Source: Lepidostoma basale
Lineage: Eukaryota > Arthropoda > Insecta > Trichoptera > Lepidostomatidae
DNA: 64,000 nucleotides
NCBI GenBank assembly: GCA_022606425.2
Contig: JAHDVF020000016.1
Coordinates: 774,501-838,500 of the forward strand
Direction: 5' to 3'
The notes below the pieces were generated by a model. That model was not told the DNA's origin. It searched no databases and saw nothing but the letters and a program-made list of their open reading frames with translations. This document shows, piece by piece, positions 9,888 to 20,382 of the stretch. How positions within the stretch are numbered: the first letter of the stretch is position 1; every line of letters starts with the position of its first letter. A program made the translations under genes and the position numbers.

Positions 9888-10168
9888 AAGCCGTGCCACA
9901 CTGTTTTAAACTAGCTCTCCACATCGGTCTCCACCGGCGGTTTAAAACTGTGTAGACGCTAGTTTGAAACCAAAATTCGTTTGACCTTCAACAAACTTTG
10001 TGGACGGACGCGCATAGTATGCGTGTGGATCCACCGTTTAAACACGCATTCCACACGTGGAGAGCTTGTTTACAACAGTATGTGGACGCTACACCAACCG
10101 TGGGCTCCACAGCTCTCCGCCAAGGTCACCCCTGTGGAGAGCTTGTTTCAAACAGTGTGGCACGGCCT
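9888..10168. mobile_element. MITE with 35 bp inverted repeats
   Basis: GCCGTGCCACACTGTTT near 9889 matches the reverse complement ending near 10167. Similarity continues inward to AGCTCTCCAC, about 35 bases in all. The interior is GC-richer than the flanks and holds repeated sub-motifs (GTGGA, GTTTAAA). CCTTAA occurs on both sides but a clean duplication could not be fixed. Superfamily unknown. Confidence 0.7.
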
Positions 10169-10169
10169 T

Positions 10170-10735
10170 AATCTGGAAATGGACGAACTCAAAGAAGTGA
10201 TCCAATCGCTACAACTAGGATATATGATGTTAGAGGAAATTGTTAATGAAAGAGGTCAGCCTAAACCTAATGTTTTACTAATAATTTAAAATTCCCGTAC
10301 GGGCCGCATTAGGGATAGGGGCGTCCAAAGCCAAGATTTTAATGACTTCGCGAGGCGCAAGAAGTTTAGTTTCTGGCGCGTACCACTCGTAAAGTATCCA
10401 TAAATAATCCGGCAATGAAATATACAAACAAAGGCGATGCAGTCCGCAGCGCCGAGCAGCGGTGCAGTTTAAATAAACTAAGGAAACACGAAAAGCTGGT
10501 ATAATGATCCCAGCACCATGGCTCGCGGGAAAATCATTATTTCGGAAAGCGAATATAACTGCATACAGGGTTATTCCAAAATCCATACACTAAAACGGAA
10601 TAGGGCTGTTTCAGTATATCGCAGATCATATTAGGATGAAAATCTGTATATCCCTATTTTCAGGATTTACTGCATGGGCGCCCTTCTTCTAGGAAGCTCT
10701 TAAAGAGGAAAGTTCAAAAATTCCCTGTAGTAAAA
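10170..10735. other. Single-copy interval, no gene recognised
   Basis: It includes a moderately GC-rich block (about 10290-10570). The 102-codon minus-strand frame at 10278-10586 has no known domain. A short foldback remnant (ACTTTGTTGCAAACCAATCC) lies near 10743. Confidence 0.35.
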
Positions 10736-10759
10736 ATATTATACTTTGTTGCAAACCAA

Positions 10760-11465
10760 TCCCCAGGATAGAATCTTATAAACAGGTTCCATCTTGCGTC
10801 TGAGAAGTATATGATGATATCCATCCCAAAAACAAAATGTCTAACAATATCCAGACAGCCTCTCAGATGCAAATTGGTTGTAGATGATAAGCCCATAGAA
10901 CAGGTCATGAAGTTCAGATATCTGGGTGTGGAGATATCTAGTTGCAGCGATCTATATAATGAAGTTAAAAAACAGACTGATAAAGCTGCAGTTATATCCG
11001 GATGTCTAAGGTACACTGTCTGGGACAATAAGCATATGCTAGTAGAAAGCAAAGTTAGAATTTATAAAACATGCATCAGGCCCATAATGACATACGGAAT
11101 CGAAGCAAGAGCAGACACTGTCAGAACCAAACATCTCTTAAGAGTAGCAGAAATTAGAACATTGCGACCTATTGTGGGGAGAACCCTTAGAGATAGGATA
11201 CCCAATGAAGAAATTCGCAAATCTTGCAAAATTGAAAACATAGTGAGATTGAGTAGGCAAAAAAGACGATTCTGGAGGGACCACATCGAGAGAATGGATC
11301 CAGAAAGAATTCCTAATATCGTGATGCGCGAGACTCCAGAGGGCCGTCGACCACCAGGACGACCACCAAAGAGATGGAGAGAAGGCTGGTCGTCTTCATC
11401 ACAGGAAGAAAGTTGATATCCTGGATAAACAGATCGCAAGATCTACAATCAGAAGAAAAAGAAGA
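10760..11465 (+). mobile_element. LINE (family C) 3' half
   Basis: It codes for the end of a non-LTR retrotransposon polyprotein and finishes in an AGAAGAAAAAGAAG tail. It is the best-preserved copy of family C in the window, the others being 1150-1525 and 38869-39190. Confidence 0.85.
10811..11416 (+). pseudogene. LINE reverse-transcriptase C-terminal region
   Basis: This open frame of 201 codons starts downstream of any reverse-transcriptase catalytic motif, so it is a 5'-truncated polyprotein and not a stand-alone gene. Visible segments are KFRYLGVEISS (the post-RT segment typical of RTE-like LINEs), IRPIMTYGIEA, a basic stretch RQKRRFWRDHIERMDPERIP, and a Pro/Arg-rich end GRRPPGRPPKRWREGW. 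The uninterrupted frame suggests a fairly recent insertion. No promoter is seen. Confidence 0.8.
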
Positions 11466-11985
11466 ACGTACCTACGTAATATAAAGTTTTAATTTGATGT
11501 CATTGACATTACTTCACGTTTGCCAATTCTTATTTCATTGTTGAAAATAAAATTTTCTTCGGAAAATGTTTCAATACGCAAATATAGTTTTCCTGGTATG
11601 TTTTTTTTAAACAAATTACGATAAAAGTTGTTACAGTTAGACAATGGTCGCCTGAACTGTATGCGGAGAAGTTGAATACAAACAGCGTAAACTTCCGGTA
11701 GATAAATAACAAAACTTTGAGTCACACAAACTAAAACAGTCCTACTAGAATGCACGGTCATGGTACCTAACTAATTCAGGAAAAAACTTCTCATTCGTGG
11801 GGTATTTTTTAAATAAACAAAGCGTAGACCGCCAAAAGATGCATATCGCAATTACCCCGGAATAGAAGAAAACACGTTCTTCACTTATCACACACTTGTT
11901 TTTGACGTGAAACGGTGAAATGTAATACGTGACGTAAACATTTTCCTGTAGACACAAATAACATTAGCATCCTTTTATAATTTTG
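11466..11985. other. No gene or repeat recognised
   Basis: Two overlapping minus-strand frames (11489-11761, 11745-11957) show no known domain. It could be single-copy intergenic DNA. Confidence 0.35.
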
Positions 11986-12560
11986 TTCATAATACTTTCT
12001 TCCGCTCTACATTCCTTTCTTATTTTGAGATGCATTTGAGATTCTGTCGTATATTGTTCTACCACACATACGTCTTAGGGACCTCATCTCTAACGCATTT
12101 ATTCTACTTTCATCCTTCTTCTGCCAGTTCCATGCTTCGCTTCCATACAATAGGGTACCATACCATAATACATACCATACCAGAACTCATTGTGAACGGT
12201 CGTTTTCGCTTTCATTGATAAATTCTTATTTCCAATAACTATTTTTAAAGCTCCATTCTCTTTATTACCCGCACCAACCCTTCTTTCGACGTCACTATTC
12301 GTTCGGCCATCCGCTGTGAACATGCTACCTAAATACACAAATTCACTCACCTGCTCCAAATTCTCTTCGTTCACACTTATGTTACAAACTGTCAATTGCT
12401 CTTCCCTTTCAAAAACCATCCCCTTTGACTTTCCGACATTTATCATTAAATCATTTGACTTGCATACCTCATACATTATCGACACCAGGTCTATCCATTT
12501 TCGTATATTCATCATGTCCAATGCCGTTGAATCTTGTTGCTGCTCACCATATTGCAATAA
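11985..12560 (-). mobile_element. LINE (family A), middle to C-terminal part
   Basis: The minus strand encodes MYEVCKSNDLMINVGKSKGM, NISVNEENLEQVSEFVYLGS, RTNSDVERRVGAGNKENGAL and a broken AKHGTG end. It is the segment just after the YADD box. Frameshifts near 12150-12200 separate it from the LRRMCG-like part at 11990-12090. The 3' tail is missing. Confidence 0.8.
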
Positions 12561-12784
12561 TATGTCTGCAGCTGTTTTTGCTTCGTCGTGACCTATTCCA
12601 TATCTGGATTTTTGCTACTGTCTTCGCGTTCGCAGTCATCTTTACTGGCGATATTGATTATTTCCTCTTCTGTAAAAAAATCGTTTTTGAGTTATTTTGA
12701 GTTTCTTCGTCACTTTTTTTCATCAATTCCTCCACGTTCTCAAACAGCCGGTTAGAGTCAATCCGAGATCTACTGTAGTAAAAC

Positions 12785-12903
12785 ATTAATGCGAATAAAA
12801 AGGTCTGTTTTCAAAAAATATATATATGTATATATAATTGATGGGAATGACATGTTTCGCCTGTCTAAGACACTATCAAATGTCCTTACAAAATGTCAAA
12901 TCA
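12785..12903. repeat. Foldback MITE M, partial
   Basis: It contains AATGCGAATAAAAAGGTCTG, TGGGAATGACATGTTTCGCC and TAAGACACTATCAAATG, as in family M. The right arm is absent. Confidence 0.55.
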
Positions 12904-13405
12904 TAACTAACTATTATAACTAACCATCACGCCATCTCCCAGGAGTAGGCAGAAAGAATGGAACGCCATACTGTTCTGTCCTGACATACTTCTCTCGCAT
13001 CCTCCACATTCATACATCTTGTCATGCACGCACGTCGATTTCTCCGACTCCTCACGTGACCGACATTTAATATTTGATTGATTTGATCGTACCACGTTTT
13101 TCCTCGGTCTTCCTCTATTTCTAGCTCCGTTCACGTCGTTTACGTATACCTTCTTCACCATTCTGTCTTCACTCATCCATTCCATGTGCCCAAACCATCT
13201 TAACGGCCCTTTCATTATTTTGTTCATAACACATTCATTCGCACCGCATTCACTTCTTATACTTGCATTTGACACTTTATCATATACAGATTTACCACAC
13301 ATTCGTCTTAGAGAGCTCATTTCTACTGCATTTATTCTACTTTTATCATTCTTTTGCCAGTTCCATGCTTCACTTCCATACACAAGGGTCGGCACAAGAA
13401 CATAA
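12904..13405 (-). mobile_element. LINE (family A) 3' end, 500 bp
   Basis: The minus strand reads PTLVYGSEAWNWQKNDKSRI, NAVEMSSLRRMCGKSVYDKV, GPLRWFGHMEWMSEDRM and NGARNRGRPRKN, then a frameshift and the TTAG-tailed 3' end at 12904. It is a good reference copy for the family. Confidence 0.85.
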
Positions 13406-13439
13406 TATAAATAAGCAAAAACCCGTGTCTTTAATAACG

Positions 13440-14115
13440 AACATGATCATATTTTGAATACAAGAGAGCGAGAGAGGAATACTTCTATTCCCTCCGAAAG
13501 TAATTCGAAATGCACACGATGCGCATGCCCGAAAACGTTTCTGAATTATTTATTATGCAAAAAAATACTCCGATAACCCACAAAGAAAGCATGGTCTCCT
13601 ATAATGTGTCAAAGCTGGCCGGCGAATAACCGGACGGGCCAAGTGTTTTAATTCGAATAATTATTTCCCAAGGCGCTGTTTGATTGACGAATTGACCGCA
13701 AAAATGTGTCGAAATTGATCGTAAAGAAAGTAGAAAACGAGATCAAAATATATTTTAAAAATTGTGAAAATTAATCTGGTGGCCACACACGGTATTAATT
13801 CATACAGATAATGACGTTATTATTGCAGAAACCAGTTTCTGTAGATTCACTATCGAGACAATCACATCAAAATATCGTTCCTTTGGTGATGATGGAACAA
13901 TACTTTTTATCAAAATAATAAATATACAATTCCACAATATTTACTAGCGTCATTTGTTCACCATTAATGAAATTAAGGAATCATGCAGACTTTGAAAATT
14001 TGAATTTTTTTTTTTCTGAAAATTTAATGTTAAAATTTTATTTTACCGGCTCCAAGCTTCACTTCCATATTATAAAACATATAAACTTTAATATTAATGT
14101 AAGTAAAATGAACCT
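13440..14115. other. Single-copy interval, no gene recognised
   Basis: From 13490 to 13760 the sequence is moderately complex and not shared with other parts of the window. No domain-bearing frame is seen. A conserved non-coding element is possible but untested. Confidence 0.35.
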
Positions 14116-14117
14116 AC

Positions 14118-14845
14118 AAACTAACTAACTGACCATCACGCCGTCTCCCCGGAGGGGTAGGCAGAAAGAATGGACCGCCACACTGTTCTGTCCCGACATA
14201 CTTCTCTGGATTCCTCTACATTCATACATCTTGTCATGCACGCACGTCGATTTCTCCGACTCCTCACGTGACCGACATTTAATATTTGATTGATTTGATC
14301 GCGCCACATTTTTTTTTTTTTTTTTTGACGTATACAACAGGTCGCTTGAACCCAATTACAGTATACAATTTTTTTTTTTTTTTAAGCTGATATATTGATT
14401 CTCGTGACATGTGACAGGTAGCCAATCTATCGCCATTTTATTGTCACGAGAATACTACGTCAGACCAAAGACAGTGTGACAATCACACTGCCATCGCCGG
14501 GAATCGAACCCCGAACCTTCGGAATGGGAATCAGAGCTCTTACCACTCTGCCACGAAGGTCGTCGTTTTCCTCGGCCTTCCTCTATTTCTAGCTCCGTTC
14601 ATTTCGTTTACATATACATTCTTCATCATTCTGTCTTCACTCATTCTTTCCATGTGTCTAAACCATCTTAACGACCCTTCCATTATTTTGTTCATATCAC
14701 TTTCATTCGCACCGCATTCACTTCTTACACTTGCGTTTGACACTCTATCATATACAGATTTACCACACATTCGTAAATGCAGTAGAAAGATATCTCATTT
14801 CTACTGCATTATTCTACTTTCATCCTTCTTTTGCCAGTTCTTGTT
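14118..14845 (-). mobile_element. LINE (family A) split by a SINE
   Basis: The minus-strand 3' end lies at 14118-14307. The next part upstream (NGARNRGRPRK, RMSEDRMMKNVYVNE, MCGKSVYDRVSNASVRSECG) is at 14564-14845. The break falls in the HDQ/RPRK codons and is filled by a SINE. Confidence 0.85.
14309..14563 (-). mobile_element. tRNA-derived SINE, copy 3, nested in a LINE
   Basis: A long T-run at 14309-14326 is the complement of the poly(A). It is followed by GACGTATACAACAGGTCGCT and box B/box A (GGTTCGATTCC, GTGGCAGAGTGG) near 14497-14555. It is nearly identical to copy 1, so this family was active relatively recently. Confidence 0.88.
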
Positions 14846-14888
14846 AAAATGAACATGCTAAAATGATTTCTAGTCTTGTGGTTAATTT

Positions 14889-15568
14889 GAAGTGATTCGT
14901 ATTTTGGAAGGAGAATATTAAACACTGTACTAAATAATCCACTTTATTTATTACATTTTTTTATAAATAAAAATATTTATTTACACCTGAGGATGGAGGA
15001 GGTTACCTCCGAAAGATGTAGCATATAATACTTTTATTTTGTAAAAACATTTACTAAATCATGTAGCATATAATTTTTTTCATTTGTTCCAATGACAATT
15101 TGAATAAATTCTTCAATCAAATTTTCAAGTTTTTGCTGGTGTTGGATTGTGATAAGTGCCTAATTAAAATGAAAAAAGTGGAATAAAAAATTAAATAAAC
15201 ACAAATTAATGTCCGGATCGTCCAGCTGACGACAAGTGCACCATCTAAAAGAACATTATGTGTTAAATTATTTTTATGTGTTATTTTATTTTATATCATT
15301 GTATTTTGTATAATTTGTTTTAGATTTATTATGTAGACGTTGAATGATTGAAGTGTGCGCGGGAGATGCCTATTGGTGGCGATGAGGTTCGCAACCCATC
15401 ACACCGCGTCTCTCGCGTTGGCGAAAAGAGAAGAATGGAGTGCAGCATCGATTAAAGTGTTGCAGTTCATTCTTTCTGTCTACCCTTTCGGGGAAACGGC
15501 GTGATGGTTAGTTAGTTAGTTAGCATTTACTAAATAAAGTGGATTATACAGTGTTCAATATTCTCCAT
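14889..15568. repeat. Foldback element T with inserts
   Basis: AGAATATTAAACACTGTAC at 14901 and AATCCACTTTATTTATTAC return inverted at 15528-15568 (ACTAAATAAAGTGGATTATA). The middle carries a GTTACCTCCGAAAGATGTAG segment and a LINE A-tailed repeat. It is non-coding. Confidence 0.6.
15390..15525 (+). repeat. Short repeat sharing the LINE A tail (A'), copy 2
   Basis: It reads GCAACCCATCACACCGCGTC, GAGAAGAATGGAGTGCAGCA, then the family A end TTTCGGGGAAACGGCGTGAT and a TTAG tail. The orientation is plus. Confidence 0.65.
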
Positions 15569-15865
15569 TTAAATTAACAACGAGATTCCACAGTGCTAAC
15601 AGTGTTTGGTATTTATTTATGGAGCATTTTTCCCTAGATCCCGCCCTGCAAGGAAGTGTACCAGTTTTAGGAATTGATTTCCTTAGGCGGGCATGGGAAA
15701 TGTCACCAATATAACCACATGTGCACCCCGAGTGACGGTACACACAACTTAAAGTTGCACAATCCAAAGCAGAAAAGCAGTTCTAACAAATAAAATATTT
15801 ATGCAAATATTGCACCATTTTTTTACTACTCTAAATTGTTAAAATACTTTAAACATTATCTATTA
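15569..15865. other. No gene recognised
   Basis: The minus-strand frame 15555-15767 resembles a degenerate retroelement coding piece but carries no motif I can name. Confidence 0.3.
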
Positions 15866-16172
15866 CAGGATCCCTGAGATGGTTTGGACATATGGAACGA
15901 ATGGATGAGAGTAGAATGGTTAAAAAGATGTACACAAGCAGCGTGAGTGGGAAAAGAAACCGAGGACGACCGAGGAAAACATGGCATGACCAAATTAATC
16001 AATTACTAAAAGGCGGCCACATTCGAAGTCGGAATAATCGACGTGCGTGCATGGTACGTTGTATGAATGTAGAGGAATCCCGAGAAGTATGCCAGGACAG
16101 AGCATTGTGGCGATCCATCCTCTCTGCCTACCCCTCCGGAGAAATGGCGTGATGGTTAGTTAGTATTACGTC
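15866..16172 (+). mobile_element. LINE (family A, second subfamily) 3' end
   Basis: The open frame runs from 15892 to a stop at 16152: MERMDESRMVKKMYTSSVSG, KRNRGRPRKTWHDQINQLLK, CMNVEESREVCQDRAL and SILSAYPSGEMA, then GTGATGGTTAGTTAG. The SSVSGKR block separates it from the main subfamily and links it to 50905-51448. Confidence 0.85.
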
Positions 16173-16257
16173 GTTATTATTTGTTTGGCAATCGTGGCGC
16201 TTTGAAAATAATGCCCTTCGAATTGTGAGCGAATTTCCGCTGGTGGGATTAAAAAAC

Positions 16258-16373
16258 AAACCATTACGCCGTTTCTCTGCAGGGGTAAGCAGAGAGAATG
16301 GACCGCCACACCACTCTATCCTGACACACCTTTCTAGATTCCGCCACATTCATACAACGAGTCATACACGCAA
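16258..16373 (-). mobile_element. LINE (family A) 3' end, opposite orientation
   Basis: The minus strand reads CCATTACGCCGTTTCTCTGC, GAATGGACCGCCACAC and CATTCATACAACGAGTCAT. It faces the plus-strand copy that ends 86 bases earlier. Confidence 0.75.
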
Positions 16374-16374
16374 C

Positions 16375-18109
16375 TAGGTGTTTGGCCATTAACAAATATA
16401 ACAATATTATTTTTTTAAATATAAAAAAAAAACTTTATAATACTGACGATTACATTTATGGCTGGAAAATAGTAAGGAAATTGGAAATCAGAATTACAGC
16501 AACCTCTCAAACCACAAACCACCACAATATTTTTTAAATATTTATTTCAAATATAAATAATAATAAAAAAACAGCATTAAAGATTAATAACAAATTGTTT
16601 TAGATGGCAACAGAGGTTGTCACTAAGCAATAATCTGACCGTACGTCAATATTTGTTATTGTGCATTGAAATAAACATTTTTGCTTGACATTGAACAGAT
16701 ATTGCCTATTTGAATGATTTCAGATGAACCTGTAAGAAGTTATAATGGTCACCGCAAAGCACCACTTATGGAACAGGGTCCAACAAATATGGGCATCCCA
16801 GCTGAGGTTTTCCATGGTTCCCTCAGCTGTCAGACGAATGTCGGGATGCTAGGTAGCTAGCCCATGGAATCACAAGCCAGGCACACTTACAAACACTAAG
16901 ATAAAATCGCACACAAAGACACTCTTTCCAACTTAGCTTACACCGTCTTGAACAATTAAAAAATCGAGACATTAAGACACAAAGAAAAATGACAATCAAG
17001 TTAAAAAAAAAAAAAATATGGCGATAACTTCATATATATATATTTTTTCAAATTTGGGTCAAATCAAGTTAAAACATAATATAATTATGTATTATAATAT
17101 TGTTGGTTTTATAAAATAAATTTAATTACTGACAAAAAATATATATTGAAAATACTTGTTATTTCAAACCTCTGACTGCCCCTAGCCCCTTATAAAGAAA
17201 TAAAAACATGTGTACTTTGCACAAGGCATATAAAAATACATTATGCATGAAAATTATTTTGCCAATTGGTGGATAAAAGTTCAAAATTGATCCTCCTGCA
17301 AGAATATGGCATCTTCTCTCAATTTTAAAAACTTGTCATAACTAAATATCGCCTTTACCACAACCAATAAATGTCACATGTGATTTATGTACGAGTATAT
17401 TATGTTGTATTTTTATTAAATTCAGTAAATTTCAATATTGAAATTGCACAGTGCACCTGATCTAAAAGAGATTGTAATTTTTAATTGTGTTTGTTTCTCA
17501 ATCTACCTCCATAATAATGTTGCAACACTACAACATTAACATTATTTAATGTTTAATATAGTTTAGAAGTGTGTAGAAAATAATAAATCTTGTAAAAAAT
17601 AAAAAATAAAAACAAAGTTCATAAACTAGATATCCTTTTATATGACTGGGTTCGGTAGTTAAAATAAAGGATATTAATGCATGAAGGGTGTATGGTACAG
17701 GTCTCTGTGTACCTAATATGTTTTTCATTTCATGGGTTCTCTCTCCACATTAATTGATAAAATTCTTCCATGAGACTCAGATTAACACATCACATTGTGA
17801 GACACATCAGAATAATTCAAATTTAAGCTGAAAATCCATATTTTACATATTATATTTCATACCCAAATTAAAACATGTATCGTGCACTTTAAAAGTTAGC
17901 ATATTATTATTATTACAAGTCGACTGGAGAAAAGTAAGCGGATACACAAATCTTATAACTGTTTGTTATAAATTGTGAACTTATAGATTTCAAAATATAG
18001 AAGAAGAAAAAAGATTTGAAAAGCCATGTTTCGGTTGTGACCCAACCTTTTTCAATGTACAAATTATATATACAAGAAAAATACATTTATCTATAAATCA
18101 AACTAAAGT
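16375..18109. other. AT-rich interval downstream of the Popeye exon
   Basis: This 1.7 kb follows the donor site of the Popeye exon and should be its first intron. I looked for the Popeye cAMP-binding domain on the minus strand here and saw nothing convincing. A short repeat-like piece (GGAACAGGGTCCAACAAATA, 16770) resembles one near 25395. Confidence 0.4.
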
Positions 18110-18151
18110 TTAAACTAGAAAGCGTGCTACGAGTATGTCATGAATATTTAC

Positions 18152-18676
18152 CTCTTCGACTTCCTTGGAAAACCTAATGGGCCTCAGGTAGAAGAGTAGC
18201 ACGGAGATGTGGACCAGGTTTATAGCCACAAATACAGCGTTCCACACCACAGCGTCGAAGAAGCACTCGATGCTCCAAGCCCACAGCCCCGTGAAGCCGC
18301 AACCGATAAGCAGCGTGCACCGGAGGAAGAGCATTCCGTACATGCCATTAGGAGCCAGGTACGACAGGAAGAAAAAAGCATTCGCTAACTGGAAATATAT
18401 ATGGTTGGGCTGCTTCCATCTTGTGCAGTAGTTCACCCCGAACACAGAAGAAATGAAACTCTTGTCATAGGAGGAGTAGTTGGCCCAGTCTTCTATGGGA
18501 GGAATGGCATTCGTCTGGGCCTCGATTAGCCCCATGTCGGTCACTGTGGATACGTACTCATCCAGAACCGTGGAGTACTCCGTAACGTTGGGGACTAAGC
18601 TGGATGAGAGCAGGCCTTCGTAGCCAGTCGCATTATTGTCCGCAAAACCCACAAGTAAGGCACTCAAAAATAACAT
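18152..18676 (-). CDS. Popeye domain-containing (POPDC/BVES-like) protein, first coding exon
   Basis: Popeye proteins are three-pass membrane proteins whose cytoplasmic domain binds cAMP. This exon gives 175 residues. A hydrophobic start (MLFLSALLVGFA) is followed by an extracellular part with three N-glycosylation sequons (NAT, NVT, NYS), then the Popeye membrane block with three hydrophobic helices near residues 92-108, 112-137 and 141-165 (QLANAFFFLSYLAPNGMYG; DAVVWNAVFVAINLVHISVL; LRPIRFSKEVEE). The open frame extends 5' to 18793, but that codon is GTG. The first ATG is at 18676. The exon ends in phase 0 at GAAGAG before a donor GTAAAT, and the frame then reads into the intron. The cAMP-binding domain is not in this exon and I did not find it at lower coordinates. 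The family call is firm and the start is likely. A 5' non-coding exon is possible because an acceptor-like TTTAG precedes the ATG. Confidence 0.88.
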
Positions 18677-20169
18677 CACTAAATGTTGAGATTTTAAGTG
18701 AACAACCGAAATCCAAAGTCTAATAAACACATCACTGCAGCTGTCACCCGCACTGAACAATTCGATAATATTGAAGGGTTTTACTATTTTCACATGATTT
18801 CAACTGAATTCGTTCGATTTAACAATGTTTATTTCAAGGAGAGGTCGAGCAAATGATGTCGTCTGAATACATTAGCGCAATTCTATATTCAAATTTCACG
18901 GGTACACAGTAAAATAAACAAAATCAATATATTTTATTTGAAGAAATGCACGACACATAAAATAGATAGAGAAGCGCACATTTCTTAGAAGAATAAAGAT
19001 TAAAATAATAATTTAAACGAAATAAAAATTATTATAAACAGTTCGCGGGTATTATTTCATGTTATCGATAATTCGCATTTCGAGTTCAAGTAATCCGATT
19101 TGACAACCAGCAGCAGACCGCCAGTTGTTTCTGTTCGAATCAGACGCAATGTCATAATGCAGGGTGGGCAACACAAGTGTTGTAAGTCTGAGAAAAAAAT
19201 CCACGGCAAGAACTGCTGCGGGCAGTTCTTATTAAAATCACTCAATCTAATATATATATTTTTAGATACATATTAGATTTTATCTGAGATTCGATACTTT
19301 TGAAAGTTTCAGGGAATCTCATAAAACTAATGTGTTTTTTTAAATGTGATTTCATTATCAGAATCAATATTTTATTTATTAGATAACTAAATCTGGACTG
19401 GCTTCATAAGTGTTGAGGAGCTGTTTCGAGCTGCCAGGGATAGATATGTCTACTCTCAAGTGATGGTCAACGTCGAGGGGACCTAACATGACACCGAAGG
19501 AAGAAGAAGATTAAGAGTATGATTGTACTATTTATAAATACTTTTATGTAAAGAACACGTCGGATGAGAGCAATTATCGAAAGACAGTTGCTGTTTAAAT
19601 GTGTTTAATTTGAATTAATTTAAAATCAGAAATGTTTTTTTTTTTTATTAAATAAATTTTATAAGGAAATCGAGTTACGAATATGTATTGTCAGTTTAGT
19701 TCTAGAATCACCCAGCGTTATGGTGCTAAGGTTGGCCTATCTGTTTTATCGCTATGACAACATTGAATCGTGCAGGCTGCGCAATAATTTTTGAAATCAA
19801 ATTTACGCCAATTTACATAAAACGCGGTATTTTCCATTTACGTGGTGTTTTCTAACCACATTTACCAATAGTTATTCGTCATATTATTATTTATAGAACT
19901 TAAGATTGTTTTGAATAGCTTTTGCATATAGTACGAGAATTTTACAACAGTTTGTCATTTATTTACCGGTGTCTCTTCGCTTCAATTTGGCCGTCGGATG
20001 ATCACGATAAGAGTTGACTGCAGCTGACCTTTGATTTTAATCTGAAACGTATCAATGAGTACATTTAATTCTAGTTAAGTTTGTGGCAATGATCTTCAGT
20101 GTGAAATCGAGCGTGAAGCGTTTCTAGTTTATTTAAAAGTTTAAAAGCTGTCTTTAGACGGCTTTTGAG
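18677..20169. promoter_or_regulatory. Divergent intergenic region between the Popeye and hydrolase genes
   Basis: The two coding starts (18676 minus, 20170 plus) point away from each other, so both promoters probably lie here. A TTCAGT initiator-like motif is at 20095-20100, about 70 bases before the hydrolase ATG. No TATA box is evident. Both starts are inferred. A LINE remnant occupies 19385-19520. Confidence 0.4.
19385..19520 (+). mobile_element. LINE (family E) terminal fragment
   Basis: Codons reading LFRAARDRY and SQVMVNVEGT match the end of family E (compare 57945-58365 on the minus strand, DIDAFAAVIANVGET). It ends in GAAGGAAGAAGAAG. Confidence 0.6.
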
Positions 20170-20382
20170 ATGTCGGATGAGACGGTATTAGTTCCGATAA
20201 CTTTTTGGAATAAAGTTCAAACTTACACGTACGCCGTAATATTTAGTTTGTGGATTTGTGTCAAAAGTTTAGTTCGATGGATATGGAATTACAATACTTC
20301 CACACTACCTAAAGTGAGGGATAGTCCGCCCTCGATTTTGGTGGACACTGCCGTCGGTAGGCATTCGTATGTCAAAGTGCAG
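20170..20382 (+). CDS. Hydrolase exon 1 (membrane anchor)
   Basis: Codons 1-71, from ATG TCG GAT to the VKVQ codons. Donor CAG|GTATAT, phase 0. The segment FWNKVQTYTYAVIFSLW begins the predicted anchor. Confidence 0.9.

Noticed and set aside
14488..14560. A second tRNA gene
   Set aside because: Same reason; it is also inserted inside a LINE with a poly(A)-type tail.
16740..16880. A structured RNA suggested by short inverted words near CAGCTGAGG and CCTCAGCTG
   Set aside because: The pairing is short and a related piece near 25395 lacks it; more likely a repeat remnant.
18110..18151. The last 13 codons of the Popeye open frame as protein
   Set aside because: The frame passes through a good donor site (GAG|GTAAAT) right after the family's conserved block; these codons are intronic.
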